64,000 nt of DNA from an uncultured Caryophanales bacterium (lineage in GTDB: Bacteria; Bacillota_I; Bacilli_A; RF39; UBA660): contig CAMYVT010000001.1 in the NCBI GenBank assembly GCA_947302515.1, forward strand, positions 62,001 through 126,000, written 5' to 3'. Below are positions 17,689 through 26,222 of the stretch, one piece after another (within the stretch, counting starts at the first letter, position 1; each line of letters begins with the position of its first letter). The position numbers were made by a program, and so were the translations under genes. The notes under the pieces are model-generated. The model ran no database searches. It had not been told where the DNA came from and was given only the letters and a program-made list of their open reading frames with translations.

Positions 17689-18523
17689 AAAGGCAACAGC
17701 CTATAAAATATTTAGAACAATTCTAAGTCCAATATATAAATTATGGTATAATCCAACAATCATTGGCAAAGAAAATATTCCAACTAAAGGTAGATTTATT
17801 ATAGTAGGTAATCATATTCATATTATGGATCAATGTAATGTAATAATGCCTACCAAAAGAGTAATTCATTATATGGCAAAAAAGGAATATTTTGATCCTA
17901 AATATAAAGAGGGACATCATGGCTGGTTCTTTAGAAGTGCAGGATGTATTCCAGTAGATAGAACAATAAAAGATGAAGAAGCAGTTAATTCTGCTTTAGA
18001 AGTATTAGAAAAAGATCATGCTCTAGGATTATTTCCAGAAGGAACAAGAAATGGTTTAAAAGAAGAAAGAGCTAGAGAATTATATGATGAATATTTAACA
18101 GAAGAAAACATATCATTTGAAGAATTCTATAAAAAAGCCAAAAAGAATAAAACATCTTTTGTAAATTATTTAGAAGAATTAAAAGATAGAGAAGTAATAA
18201 CAAAAGATGAGTTTATAGATAATATTGCTAATGCTAATGAATATTTAGAAATGTTAATAAAAGAAAAAAGATTAACAAGAGAAGAGTATTTTGATCATTT
18301 CTTTTTACCATTTAAATTTGGAGCTGTATCAATGGCTAAAAAGACAAATAGTCCAATTATTCCATTTGTTATTACAGGGGATTATAAATTTAGAAGTAAA
18401 AACTTAGTAGTACGTATCGGAGAACCAATTTATTCACAAGAAGATTTAGCTGCAGCAAATGAGTTATTAGAAGAAACTATGAGAGAAATGGTTAAAGAAA
18501 ATTACAGAATAAATGGTAAATAG
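17672..18523 (+). CDS. PlsC-family acyltransferase with a large internal insertion
   Basis: A 283-residue paralogue of the gene before it. It has the catalytic motif NHIHIMD (H48, D53) and FPEGTRNG, then an unusual charged helical insertion of about 85 residues (from LKEERARELYDEY to EEYFDHFFL) before the conserved PFKFGAVSMAKKTNSPIIPF. The insertion is absent from the neighbour and from ordinary PlsC proteins. AAGGTGA at 17660-17666 supports the ATG at 17672 rather than the GTG at 17663, which lies inside that site. The role in glycerolipid synthesis is inferred from family and pairing. Confidence 0.82.
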   Translation: MEEKAEKATAYKIFRTILSPIYKLWYNPTIIGKENIPTKGRFIIVGNHIHIMDQCNVIMPTKRVIHYMAKKEYFDPKYKEGHHGWFFRSAGCIPVDRTIKDEEAVNSALEVLEKDHALGLFPEGTRNGLKEERARELYDEYLTEENISFEEFYKKAKKNKTSFVNYLEELKDREVITKDEFIDNIANANEYLEMLIKEKRLTREEYFDHFFLPFKFGAVSMAKKTNSPIIPFVITGDYKFRSKNLVVRIGEPIYSQEDLAAANELLEETMREMVKENYRINGK

Positions 18524-18536
18524 TGTCAAATGAAAG

Positions 18537-18563
18537 AAGCAAATAACAATTTGCTCTTTTTTT
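18537..18563 (+). terminator. Rho-independent terminator
   Basis: Stem AGCAAAT / ATTTGCT with an AACA loop and CTTTTTTTAT tail ends the two acyltransferase genes. It shows that the next gene must start downstream. Confidence 0.85.
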
Positions 18564-18589
18564 ATGATAATATGAAATTGGTGAAGAGT

Positions 18590-19435
18590 ATGAAACAAAA
18601 TGAATTTGAGTTAGAGGAAAAATATAAATTATATAGATCAGTAAAAGAATTACTACATCCAACTATATCAAAAAGAAATATAAGTAATTATAAAATAGTA
18701 GTAGATGAAAAACTACTTTTATTAAGAGTATTTTATCCTAAAAAAGTATCTAACATTAATGATGTAATTATATTTATTCCAGGAGAAGGAGAAATAACAG
18801 ATTGTGAAGGATTGTATTCTGATATTTCTGCGCATATATCAAAAGAAACAGATAAAATGGTAATATCTATTGATTATGAAAAATCTTGTAAAAATATAAC
18901 TGAATTAATTGAAAAAATATATGTAACAATGGAATACATTTATAATGAATTAATAAAAGGAAATATTAGTAAGGATAGAATAACTTTAATGGGGGATTCT
19001 ACAGGAGCAAATGTATTATTAAATATTATAGAAAAAATGAATAATAATAATCTAAAAGTAGGCCAAATGATTTTATTTTATCCAGTACTATCTGGAGAAT
19101 ATAAAGGTAAAACAAAATATCTAAGTATTAAAGAAAACACTAGTGTTAATTATAATTTAATACCAAAATTAAAAGAGTATTATAAAAATACTCCTAAAGA
19201 AATATTTCCACTTGCAGTAAATAAAAAAATAGAATATCCAACAACTCTATTATTAAGTGGTAATGTAGATCCATTAATAGATGAAGCAAAAGCATTCTCA
19301 AGTATAAATGATAATATAAGATTAGAAATAGTAGATTTTGCTTATCATGGATTCTTAAATACAAAAGATAAAGAAATAATAAGAGAATATACAAAAGCAT
19401 TAAAAACATTCTTAAATGTAGAAGATAATAACTAA
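18590..19435 (+). CDS. Alpha/beta hydrolase (HSL-like esterase fold)
   Basis: A 281-residue hydrolase. The nucleophile elbow is MGDSTGAN (Ser about 137), the acid Asp is in GNVDPL (about 227) and the His in YHGF (about 253), as in the hormone-sensitive-lipase/acetyl-hydrolase family. The usual HGGG oxyanion motif is replaced by IPGEGE. The substrate is unknown. The frame is open up to 18530, but that part encodes the terminator of the previous operon; TATGATAAT and GGTGAAG upstream support the ATG at 18590. Confidence 0.78.
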   Translation: MKQNEFELEEKYKLYRSVKELLHPTISKRNISNYKIVVDEKLLLLRVFYPKKVSNINDVIIFIPGEGEITDCEGLYSDISAHISKETDKMVISIDYEKSCKNITELIEKIYVTMEYIYNELIKGNISKDRITLMGDSTGANVLLNIIEKMNNNNLKVGQMILFYPVLSGEYKGKTKYLSIKENTSVNYNLIPKLKEYYKNTPKEIFPLAVNKKIEYPTTLLLSGNVDPLIDEAKAFSSINDNIRLEIVDFAYHGFLNTKDKEIIREYTKALKTFLNVEDNN

Positions 19436-19455
19436 GAATAGTTATTATTTTTTCT
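19425..19455 (+). terminator. Rho-independent terminator
   Basis: Stem ATAATAACT / AGTTATTAT with a T tract, overlapping the hydrolase stop codon. Confidence 0.75.
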
Positions 19456-19489
19456 TTATGTTATAATAATAAAAGAGAGGAAGATTAAT

Positions 19490-19996
19490 ATGAAAAAAAT
19501 AATGTTTATTACAATATCTTTTTTATTAGTATTAACAATGACTGCTTGTACTAAGGAAGAAAAAGAAATAGGAGAAGAAATTGAAGTTACAAATGGAAAA
19601 CAAGTACATGAACACTGTTCAAGAAAAGGAACTATAGATGATAATTCCAGTGCAGAAATGGAATATGAATTATATTATACTGATGGAATAATTAATAGAA
19701 TAGAATCAACTGAAGTTGTAACATCAACATCAGAAGAGACATTAGATACATATGAAGATGCATTTCGTAAGATTCATGAATACTATACTGATATTGATAA
19801 CTATGAAACAAAAATAATTCGTACTTCAACAACAGTAACCAGTAAAATGGATATTAATTATGACAAAATAGATATTGCAAAACTAATAGAACTTGAAGGA
19901 GAAGAAGATAATATCTTTGAAGATGGTCTTCCAAAAGTATCAAAATATAAAGAATTTATAAAAAAGGTAGGAATTACTTGTGATAATGATTCCTAA
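19490..19996 (+). CDS. Small lipoprotein, DUF1307/YehR-like
   Basis: A lipobox LTMTAC places the lipidated Cys at residue 20. The mature 149 residues are acidic and resemble small YehR/DUF1307-type lipoproteins in their layout (a repeated Thr-rich strand region, then a final KKVGITC). A possible paralogue at 54010-54486 has the same layout, with a first Cys near the start of the mature part and a terminal GATC, but a membrane helix instead of the lipobox. The function is unknown. Good site GAGAGGAAG before the ATG. Confidence 0.7.
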   Translation: MKKIMFITISFLLVLTMTACTKEEKEIGEEIEVTNGKQVHEHCSRKGTIDDNSSAEMEYELYYTDGIINRIESTEVVTSTSEETLDTYEDAFRKIHEYYTDIDNYETKIIRTSTTVTSKMDINYDKIDIAKLIELEGEEDNIFEDGLPKVSKYKEFIKKVGITCDNDS

Positions 19997-20004
19997 TCTT
20001 TTTT

Positions 20005-20080
20005 GTTCGGATAGTTTAACTGGATAAAATCTTTCCCTCCGACGGAAAGGATATGGGTTCAAATCCCCTTCCGAACACCA
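20005..20080 (+). tRNA. tRNA-Arg (anticodon CCG)
   Basis: A cloverleaf can be drawn by eye: acceptor GTTCGGA / TCCGAAC with discriminator A and an encoded CCA, D arm GTTT/AAAT, anticodon stem TTTCC/GGAAA with loop CTCCGAC, so the anticodon is CCG for the rare codon CGG. The T stem ATGGG/CCCCT has one T-C mismatch, which is unusual. TTCAAAT forms the T loop. Confidence 0.85.
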
Positions 20081-20085
20081 ATAAA

Positions 20086-20112
20086 AAAAAGACATATAGT
20101 CTTTTTATTTTT
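20086..20112. terminator. Bidirectional terminator
   Basis: Stem AAAAAGAC / GTCTTTTT between tRNA-Arg and the convergent phosphodiesterase gene. Confidence 0.75.
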
Positions 20113-20797
20113 TATAAGGTAAATTATTACATACATATGTAATATTATCATCATAATTAATTTCTTCACTACTTTTAATTGTCCATAATAGTATAGGATA
20201 TTTTTTTAAAAATCTCATCATACTTCTATTCTTAAATACTTTTTTAGAAATAGAAACAAAATCACATAATGAATATTTAACAATAAAATTAGTATGTAAT
20301 ATCCATTGTTTAAAAATACCATCATATTTAGATTGTATTAATAATCCTGTTTTAACATCAGGATATTTTTTCTTTATATATCTAATAATACGAGGATCAA
20401 AAGAAATAATAACATAATTACTATAACCATCTAATTCCTTCATAAGATAATAAACAGTATCTTTAATTCTCTTAGTATGTTTAACTTCTATATCAAGTAA
20501 TACTTTATCTTTATTAAGTTCTAAAATATCCTTAAAGTAAGGAATAGTAGAATCAGTATTTAATAGTTTAATTCTAGTTACTTCAGAAGAATCCATATCT
20601 TGAACATTATCATCTATCCCTGCTAGTCTTTTAAGATTATCATCGTGAAAAACAACTAATTTATTATCGTTAGTTAACTGTACATCAAGTTCAATTGGAT
20701 AATTATAATGAATAGCTTTTATAAAACTTTCTTTAGTATTTTCAATTATTTTTTTATTATCAAAAACACCTCTATGAGCAATAATTTTATGTTCCAT
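20105..20797 (-). CDS. Glycerophosphodiester phosphodiesterase
   Basis: A 230-residue GDPD of the cytoplasmic short type. HRGVFDNK (His 7, Arg 8), ELDVQLTND (Glu/Asp metal ligands near 40-42) and VFHDDNLKRLAG (His about 54) form the catalytic core. It would hydrolyse glycerophosphodiesters to glycerol-3-phosphate and an alcohol. The open frame extends upstream for 54 more codons, but AGGAGGG ahead of ATGGAACAT and the missing leader in the family fix the start at 20797. No signal peptide is seen. Confidence 0.9.
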   Translation of the reverse strand: MEHKIIAHRGVFDNKKIIENTKESFIKAIHYNYPIELDVQLTNDNKLVVFHDDNLKRLAGIDDNVQDMDSSEVTRIKLLNTDSTIPYFKDILELNKDKVLLDIEVKHTKRIKDTVYYLMKELDGYSNYVIISFDPRIIRYIKKKYPDVKTGLLIQSKYDGIFKQWILHTNFIVKYSLCDFVSISKKVFKNRSMMRFLKKYPILLWTIKSSEEINYDDNITYVCNNLPYKK

Positions 20798-20899
20798 CAA
20801 GAATCCCTCCTGTATATCTATTATAAATAAACAGTAAAAAAATTGCAATGAAAGTAAATCAATGGTATAATAAAAACGCGAGTTACGTGAGGGGGCAAG

Positions 20900-21394
20900 A
20901 TGATGGAAAGAATTATAGATATATTTGGACAGAGTGCATATTTTAATGAAGATTATCAAGTAGAAGATAGTTGGACAGGAAGAATAGTTTTATCAGATAA
21001 TCTTACATTTGAAGGTATTGTAGAAGATTATTCTAAAACAGAATATTTTCTTATATTTGGAAAAATAGGAAAAGAAGGATTAGAAATAACAAAATGTACT
21101 AGAGAAGATAAAGAAGTACCTTATTTTTTTAATGCAACAGAAGATGATAAAAAGTATTATGGAGATTATTATGCAGATAATAGTTATGTAAAAATACCTT
21201 TAGGAGAATGTAGAGTAATAATGATTCCAGCAGAAGCAACAAGAGGAGATAATCATAATGAATTAAGATCACTAAAAAAACAAATAATTGAGTATAAGCA
21301 TTCATTAGGAGAAATAGGAGATACTTTATATAAGAGATTTGAACTTGCAAGAGTAGATGAAAAACCAAAAGTAAAAGTAAATAAAACAAAATAA
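20900..21394 (+). CDS. Unrecognised 164-residue protein
   Basis: A soluble protein with a beta-rich N-terminal part (ILSDNLTFEGIVEDYSKTEYF is typical of small barrel or binding folds) and a helical, basic C-terminus. I do not recognise a family. GAGGGGGC precedes two in-frame ATG codons at 20900 and 20903; either may be used. It is divergent from the phosphodiesterase gene and lies just ahead of two tRNA-Thr genes. Confidence 0.65.
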   Translation: MMERIIDIFGQSAYFNEDYQVEDSWTGRIVLSDNLTFEGIVEDYSKTEYFLIFGKIGKEGLEITKCTREDKEVPYFFNATEDDKKYYGDYYADNSYVKIPLGECRVIMIPAEATRGDNHNELRSLKKQIIEYKHSLGEIGDTLYKRFELARVDEKPKVKVNKTK

Positions 21395-21395
21395 A

Positions 21396-21423
21396 AGCAA
21401 AACATAGTAGTTTTGTTTTTTTT
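21396..21423 (+). terminator. Rho-independent terminator
   Basis: Stem CAAAAC / GTTTTG with a six-base loop and eight T residues. Confidence 0.8.
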
Positions 21424-21443
21424 ATGTTAAAATCTATTTGTAT

Positions 21444-21519
21444 GCCGATTTAGCTCAGTTGGTAGAGCAGCGCATTCGTAATGCGGAGGTCGAAGGTTCA
21501 AGTCCTTTAATCGGCACCA
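21444..21519 (+). tRNA. tRNA-Thr (anticodon CGT)
   Basis: Acceptor GCCGATT / AATCGGC, discriminator A and encoded CCA; D arm GCTC/GAGC with AGTTGGTA; anticodon loop TTCGTAA gives CGT; T arm GAAGG TTCAAGT CCTTT. The first anticodon-stem pair is a G-G mismatch, otherwise complete. Confidence 0.95.
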
Positions 21520-21520
21520 T

Positions 21521-21594
21521 GCCGCAATAGTATAATGGTATTACGAGGCCATGGTAAGGCTTTAACCTAAGTTCAATTCTTAGTTGCGGCACCA
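21521..21594 (+). tRNA. tRNA-Thr (anticodon GGT)
   Basis: Acceptor GCCGCAA / TTGCGGC, discriminator A, encoded CCA; anticodon stem AGGCC/GGCTT with loop ATGGTAA gives GGT; T arm CTAAG TTCAATT CTTAG. It follows the previous tRNA after one base, so both come from one transcript. Confidence 0.93.
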
Positions 21595-21605
21595 TATTAT
21601 TAATA

Positions 21606-21635
21606 AAACATTTTCAAATTGAAAATGTTTTTCTT
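21606..21635 (+). terminator. Rho-independent terminator of the tRNA pair
   Basis: AAACATTTTC and GAAAATGTTT pair around a short loop, followed by TTCTTT. Confidence 0.8.
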
Positions 21636-21687
21636 TGTATTTTTTAAGAAAAATGATACAATATCCATTAAAAACGGAGGATGAATA

Positions 21688-22641
21688 ATGACAATCAGAG
21701 AAGCAGAAAGATTTTATGCACAAGATAAAAAGAAATATGAAATAAAGAATAATTGGGAATTCCTAGTATGGTTAGATAATTCAATAGAAAATGGATATCA
21801 TAGATATAGAAGTTTGGATGAATTACAAGGTTTAATAGATAATATAGTTAATTGGTATGAAATAAAATATCCAGAAAGAGAATTAAGATTCTTTGAAGGA
21901 GAAAGATTTCTAGAGTTTAATGATATTAGAAGAATATCAAATGCTATGACACTAGAACAATTATTATTTAGATTACCAGAAAGACAATTAGATGTAATTT
22001 TATCTAGATATAGAGCCTGCGGCTGGAGCCAGTGGCCAGTTTATGAAGATGATAAATTTATAGGATATGATTCAGAAATATTCTTATCAATAAAAAGAAA
22101 AGAATATAGTTGGTCTAAAATGGATAGATATACAGTGGCCATAAATGATTTATCAGGAGAAGTATATAATAATTATTATTTGAGTGAATTTGTTGATGAA
22201 AATGAAGAAATAGAAATAGAAGAATTATTAGATTTATTTCAAGAAAAATTTGATGATAAATTTGATTATACAGAATTAAAAGAATGTGTATATGATCATG
22301 ACTGTGATTTAGAATTAAGACATAGAGTTCTTCAATTAGTAGCACTTAAATTATTGTATTCAGAAAATACTATTCCAGAAAGAGGATATGAAAGAGCAAA
22401 AAGATTTATAAATGAATTTAATAAAAGATTAGGATTAACACTATCTACTGATGAGATAGATGAAATAATGAGTAGAGATTATACTAATGGAGAAAGATGG
22501 GAATTAGTATTTAAAAAATCAGTTTCTAAATCTGGAGAAGAATTTGCTTACGCAGTAGTAGAAGATGTAGCTAAAAAAGAAAAAGAAGCAGAAAATCCTT
22601 CCGGAATAAAAAAACTAATAAAAGTTTTTTCTAAAAAGTAA
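21688..22641 (+). CDS. Unrecognised acidic helical protein, 317 residues
   Basis: A soluble, largely helical protein with no signal peptide or membrane segment; many Trp/Tyr/Arg-rich stretches (NNWEFLVWLDNSIENGYHRY, CGWSQWPVY). The C-terminus is basic. I do not recognise the family or function. CGGAGGATGA gives a good ribosome site before the ATG. It forms a single-gene unit between two terminators. Confidence 0.65.
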   Translation: MTIREAERFYAQDKKKYEIKNNWEFLVWLDNSIENGYHRYRSLDELQGLIDNIVNWYEIKYPERELRFFEGERFLEFNDIRRISNAMTLEQLLFRLPERQLDVILSRYRACGWSQWPVYEDDKFIGYDSEIFLSIKRKEYSWSKMDRYTVAINDLSGEVYNNYYLSEFVDENEEIEIEELLDLFQEKFDDKFDYTELKECVYDHDCDLELRHRVLQLVALKLLYSENTIPERGYERAKRFINEFNKRLGLTLSTDEIDEIMSRDYTNGERWELVFKKSVSKSGEEFAYAVVEDVAKKEKEAENPSGIKKLIKVFSKK

Positions 22642-22672
22642 AAAAAGAACTAAAATAGTTCTTTTTATTTAT
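22642..22672. terminator. Bidirectional terminator
   Basis: Stem AAAAAGAACTA / TAGTTCTTTTT with an AAA loop between convergent genes. Confidence 0.85.
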
Positions 22673-23258
22673 TAATTAAATAATTATTATCACTTCTAGA
22701 AATCATAACATCTAAACTTCTATTTACTAGAGTACCAATTGTAATATTATTACTATCAACTGTAATAAAACCTAAAGTATTAGGAATACGATGTTCTTCT
22801 ACAGAAAAACCTCTTTCGCGAAAAGCACTCTCAAGTGAGACATAATCAAAACTCCCCTTAACCATTCCACAAGAAACACCCGGAGCAACAATAACATGAG
22901 ATGATTCAGAAAACCCCATTGCATCAGCAAGTTCAATTACTTCACTATAATCTTCAGAACCATCTAGATGTAATAACATTGAATGTTTTTTATCATAAAT
23001 AACAACACCACAGCAAGGTTCTATACCTGCTGTATATAAAATATCACCACCATCAGATATTCCATACTCATGTTGTCCGACATCAATTACAGACTCTATA
23101 CTTAGAAAACCGTTACTTTTTTTCTTAGTATCACTTAATTGAACAGTAGAACGTCTATTTTTAAGAACTAAAGATTGTTCTTTTAAAGCTTCTAATTCTC
23201 CCCAATTTTTAGAAATACTATTCATATCAATGTTCTTCTCTATATCAAAATTATCCAT
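22665..23258 (-). CDS. Orphan CheD-like (deamidase-fold) protein
   Basis: A 197-residue protein. After a polar N-terminal extension of about 50 residues it shows the CheD pattern: VIDVGQHEYGIS, then DILYTAGIEPCCGVVIYD and LLHLD. The putative triad would be T76, C82 (or C83) and H97, in the order and spacing of CheD, a receptor glutamine deamidase. No chemotaxis genes are nearby, so the target is unknown; other Cys-His deamidase/peptidase folds related to CheD remain possible. The frame extends 20 codons upstream, but GATGGTGATGAT before the ATG at 23258 favours the shorter start. Confidence 0.55.
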   Translation of the reverse strand: MDNFDIEKNIDMNSISKNWGELEALKEQSLVLKNRRSTVQLSDTKKKSNGFLSIESVIDVGQHEYGISDGGDILYTAGIEPCCGVVIYDKKHSMLLHLDGSEDYSEVIELADAMGFSESSHVIVAPGVSCGMVKGSFDYVSLESAFRERGFSVEEHRIPNTLGFITVDSNNITIGTLVNRSLDVMISRSDNNYLINK

Positions 23259-23391
23259 ATCATCACCATCATTAATAAAAATATAACATTTATTACTATA
23301 AATGTAAATAAACGTCAAATAAAAAAAATATAGTTAAACCACCTCCAAAAAGCATTAAAAATATTGTAGAATCATAATAGTAGGTGATTAT

Positions 23392-25218
23392 ATGAAGAAA
23401 TGCCCTAATTGTGAAAAAGAAATGTCAGATACTTCTTCTTTTTGTGATAAATGTGGAACATCTCTAGATGAAGCAGAAACAGAATTATTAGAAACAACCA
23501 CAATACAAGAAGAACAAACAGAAGAATTAGAGATGGAACCTGAAGTAGCAGAATATGAAATAGTAGCAGAAACGGAACCTGAAACAGAACCAGAAACAGA
23601 GCCTGAAACAGTGCCAGAAACACAACCTACTAAAAAGAAAACAAAAAGAATAAAAGTAAAAACAACTCAACCAGAAACTACACCTGAGACGGAACCTGCA
23701 GTTATAGTTGAAGAAGAAATAATAGAAGAAACAGAGCCTGAAACTGAACCAGCAACTGAGCCAGATACTGAACCAGCAACTGAGCCGGAGACTGAGCCAG
23801 AGACAGAACCAGCAACAGAGCCTGAAACAGAACCAGCAACAGAACCAGCAACAGAACCAGAGACTGTACCAGAAACAGTTTCTGCTACTGTACCAACAGA
23901 ACCGGAGACTGTACCAACACCACAGCCGGAAATTGTTCCAGCACCAATAGAGATGACTCAAACTATAACAATGCCAACTGTTGATGATTTTGAAGAAGAA
24001 ACTGAATATAATGATATAAGAGCAACAGTTGCTATAGTATTAGGAATTACTTCATTAGTATTCTGTGGATTATTACCTATAGCATGTGTTGGATTATTAA
24101 TGGCACTTTTAGCTGATAAGAAGAGTAAACAAAAAATGACTGCGGTAATTTTAAATGTTATATCGCTTGCAGTAGGAATTGTTGCTTTAGGCTTATTTAT
24201 AGGAGTAGTATCATCTCCAAAAGAAATTGATTCTGGAAAAGGAAAAAGATTTTACGGAGATGGATATACTGTAAAATTTGATTCAAACTGGAAAACAAGC
24301 ATGTTAGAAGGAGATAGAGTAGCCTTAAAGTATAATTCAGAAGAATCATATTTTGTACAAGTAGGACAAAGTAGATTAGATGACACAATAGAATGTGATT
24401 TTCAAAAAGCAGCATGTAAAACAACAGTCTATAATGACTTTTATAATTATTGGAAAGATGATATAGATGAATCATTAAATTTATTAAAAGACTCATCATT
24501 TATACTTTTAAAAGATGATATTTATTATGCAACATACAATTATAAATTAAATACAACAGGAGAACTAAGAGGAAAATATTATTTATTAGTATCAAAAGAT
24601 AAAAATTCAGTATTATCATTTGTTTCTAGTTCAACAGAAGAAAATCTAGCAACTCTTAATCCAGCAATAATAAACTTATTAAAAACTATTTCAATAGAAA
24701 AAAAAGATATATCAAATGATACAATAGGTGAATCATTAGAGAAACAAAGTAGTTGGAATCAATATTCAGATTTAAGAAAAGATGCTTTAGGAAGTAAAAA
24801 AACAATCTATGGAGAATATCGTATTTTATCTGATTCAGGAGGATATTGGATCTTTAAAAATGGTGAATTTTATTGGTATAAATCAGAAGATAATAGAAAA
24901 GATAATTACTGGCAAGGAAAAGTAACTATAAAAACAGGAAAACAAGCAATGCGTTTAGTTGGTTTAGAAGAAAAGAAATTAAATGAAATTATGGACCAAT
25001 CTAATGGTAATGTTTATGCTAGTGATGTTTATGGCTTAAAAATGACACCTAAGAAAATAATATCAGGAGGAGAAGATAAGAGTAGTACTAATATTCCAGA
25101 AGGAACAGAATGGAAATTTGTATGGATACTAGTAGATCATGGAGAAGAAGGAATAGAAGCGCAAGTATTAAATGTTGATACTTCTGATACTTCATACTTT
25201 GTTAAAGTAAAAGATTAA
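23392..25218 (+). CDS. Zinc-ribbon membrane protein with Thr-Glu-Pro repeat linker
   Basis: A 608-residue protein in four parts: an N-terminal double-CxxC zinc ribbon (CPNCEKE...CDKCGT, residues 4-23); a long linker of Glu-Pro-Glu-Thr/Ala-Thr repeats (about 45-185); two transmembrane helices of DUF4190-like type (about 205-260, with LADKKSKQKMT between them); and an exported C-terminal region of about 340 residues with two Cys and a lipocalin- or META-like feel that I cannot assign. The repeat would place the ribbon away from the membrane. The function is unknown. AGGTGATTAT precedes the ATG. Confidence 0.75.
   Translation: MKKCPNCEKEMSDTSSFCDKCGTSLDEAETELLETTTIQEEQTEELEMEPEVAEYEIVAETEPETEPETEPETVPETQPTKKKTKRIKVKTTQPETTPETEPAVIVEEEIIEETEPETEPATEPDTEPATEPETEPETEPATEPETEPATEPATEPETVPETVSATVPTEPETVPTPQPEIVPAPIEMTQTITMPTVDDFEEETEYNDIRATVAIVLGITSLVFCGLLPIACVGLLMALLADKKSKQKMTAVILNVISLAVGIVALGLFIGVVSSPKEIDSGKGKRFYGDGYTVKFDSNWKTSMLEGDRVALKYNSEESYFVQVGQSRLDDTIECDFQKAACKTTVYNDFYNYWKDDIDESLNLLKDSSFILLKDDIYYATYNYKLNTTGELRGKYYLLVSKDKNSVLSFVSSSTEENLATLNPAIINLLKTISIEKKDISNDTIGESLEKQSSWNQYSDLRKDALGSKKTIYGEYRILSDSGGYWIFKNGEFYWYKSEDNRKDNYWQGKVTIKTGKQAMRLVGLEEKKLNEIMDQSNGNVYASDVYGLKMTPKKIISGGEDKSSTNIPEGTEWKFVWILVDHGEEGIEAQVLNVDTSDTSYFVKVKD
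23560..23935 (+). repeat. Degenerate hexanucleotide-type repeat coding for Glu-Pro-Glu-Thr
   Basis: Variants of GAACCAGAAACAGAG and GAACCAGCAACAGAG repeat with differing third positions. The codon variation shows the amino-acid pattern is selected rather than freshly slipped. Confidence 0.75.
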
Positions 25219-25247
25219 AAAAGAATTCAATTTGAATTCTTTTTTTA
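25217..25247 (+). terminator. Rho-independent terminator
   Basis: Stem AAAAAAGAATTCAA / TTGAATTCTTTTTT followed by more T. Confidence 0.85.
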
Positions 25248-25281
25248 TTAAATATGATAAAATATAATTAGAGGTGTTTAT

Positions 25282-25671
25282 ATGAAAAAAGGAAAAGTAA
25301 TTATTTGGATAATAATTATAATTATTATTATTGGATTAATAATATTATTTATAAATAAAAACAATTATGATAAAACCACACCATTATTTGAAAGAAAAGA
25401 ATATAAAAATATAGAATTAAAAGATATTCAAAAGATTACTATAAATAAATATTTAGAATCAGGATCAGAAAGTATAGAAGAAACAGAACCTAAAGATATA
25501 AAAGCAACATATAATTATTTAAAATCTTTAAGAGTAGGTAAAGAATCAAAAACTGCTTGTGATGATAATACTACAGTATATGTTATAGAATTAAAAAAAG
25601 ATGTATTATCTGTAGAAATAGAATGTGATAATTTTGTAATAAATAATAAAAGATATCAAATAAAAAAATAG
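25282..25671 (+). CDS. Small membrane-anchored protein, 129 residues
   Basis: Residues 7-27 are one uninterrupted hydrophobic helix (VIIWIIIIIIIIGLIILFI), leaving about 100 residues probably outside the cell. The domain, with one Cys pair (C95 and C114 approximately), is not recognised. AGAGGTG precedes the ATG. It faces a small lipoprotein gene across a shared terminator. Confidence 0.65.
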   Translation: MKKGKVIIWIIIIIIIIGLIILFINKNNYDKTTPLFERKEYKNIELKDIQKITINKYLESGSESIEETEPKDIKATYNYLKSLRVGKESKTACDDNTTVYVIELKKDVLSVEIECDNFVINNKRYQIKK

Positions 25672-25690
25672 TCTATTTAGACTATTTTTT
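25662..25690. terminator. Bidirectional terminator
   Basis: Stem AAAAAATAGTC / GACTATTTTTT with a six-base loop between convergent genes. Confidence 0.85.
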
Positions 25691-26147
25691 AATATCCCAT
25701 ATCTTTAATAAACCTTTTAACTTTATTTCTATATTCAACAGGAACCCTACAATAAATAACAGTATTATCTACTCTGCAAATATACATATATGTTTTATTT
25801 GTTGTTAGAGTATAATATTTATAATTAATCCCATCATTCATATATTCATAAGAATTATTATTTTTATCTTTTTTAAATAATTTCTTATTAATATTAAACA
25901 TATCTATAGCATGTTCTTTAGTATCAAAAATATAAAATTCTATCTGCCATACAGTAGTAGCAGCCATCCCAGCTTTTTTAACTTCTTTATTATAATCGAA
26001 ATTATCAGTAACATCAAAAAAGTTATAGTTTTTAGAATTTGTATAATCTTGAAATTCGTCTAAAGAAATCTTTTTTTTCATCAGAGAACAACCAGTAAGT
26101 GTAAATAAACAAATTATTATAATTAATATAACAAAATATCTCTTCAT
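25689..26147 (-). CDS. Lipoprotein of unknown function, 152 residues
   Basis: The signal peptide ends in the lipobox LTGC with the lipidated Cys at residue 20. The mature part has KNYNFFDVTDNFDYN and EHAIDMFNINKKLF segments as in small DUF4358-like or DUF4367-like exported proteins, but I cannot assign a family. AGAGGGATTTGT upstream of the ATG serves as ribosome site. Confidence 0.65.
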   Translation of the reverse strand: MKRYFVILIIIICLFTLTGCSLMKKKISLDEFQDYTNSKNYNFFDVTDNFDYNKEVKKAGMAATTVWQIEFYIFDTKEHAIDMFNINKKLFKKDKNNNSYEYMNDGINYKYYTLTTNKTYMYICRVDNTVIYCRVPVEYRNKVKRFIKDMGY

Positions 26148-26222
26148 ACAAATCCCTCTTTAATAATTATAGCATACAACAATAAAACATATGATATAAT
26201 ATAAAAAGAAAGTAGGGTTAAA

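Noticed and set aside
18530..18589. N-terminal extension of the alpha/beta hydrolase
   Set aside because: The stretch encodes the terminator of the acyltransferase operon and lacks a ribosome site; GGTGAAG precedes the ATG at 18590.
20798..20959. 54-codon N-terminal extension of the glycerophosphodiesterase
   Set aside because: It contains the AGGAGGG site for the ATG at 20797, and the family begins with the HRG motif near the N-terminus.
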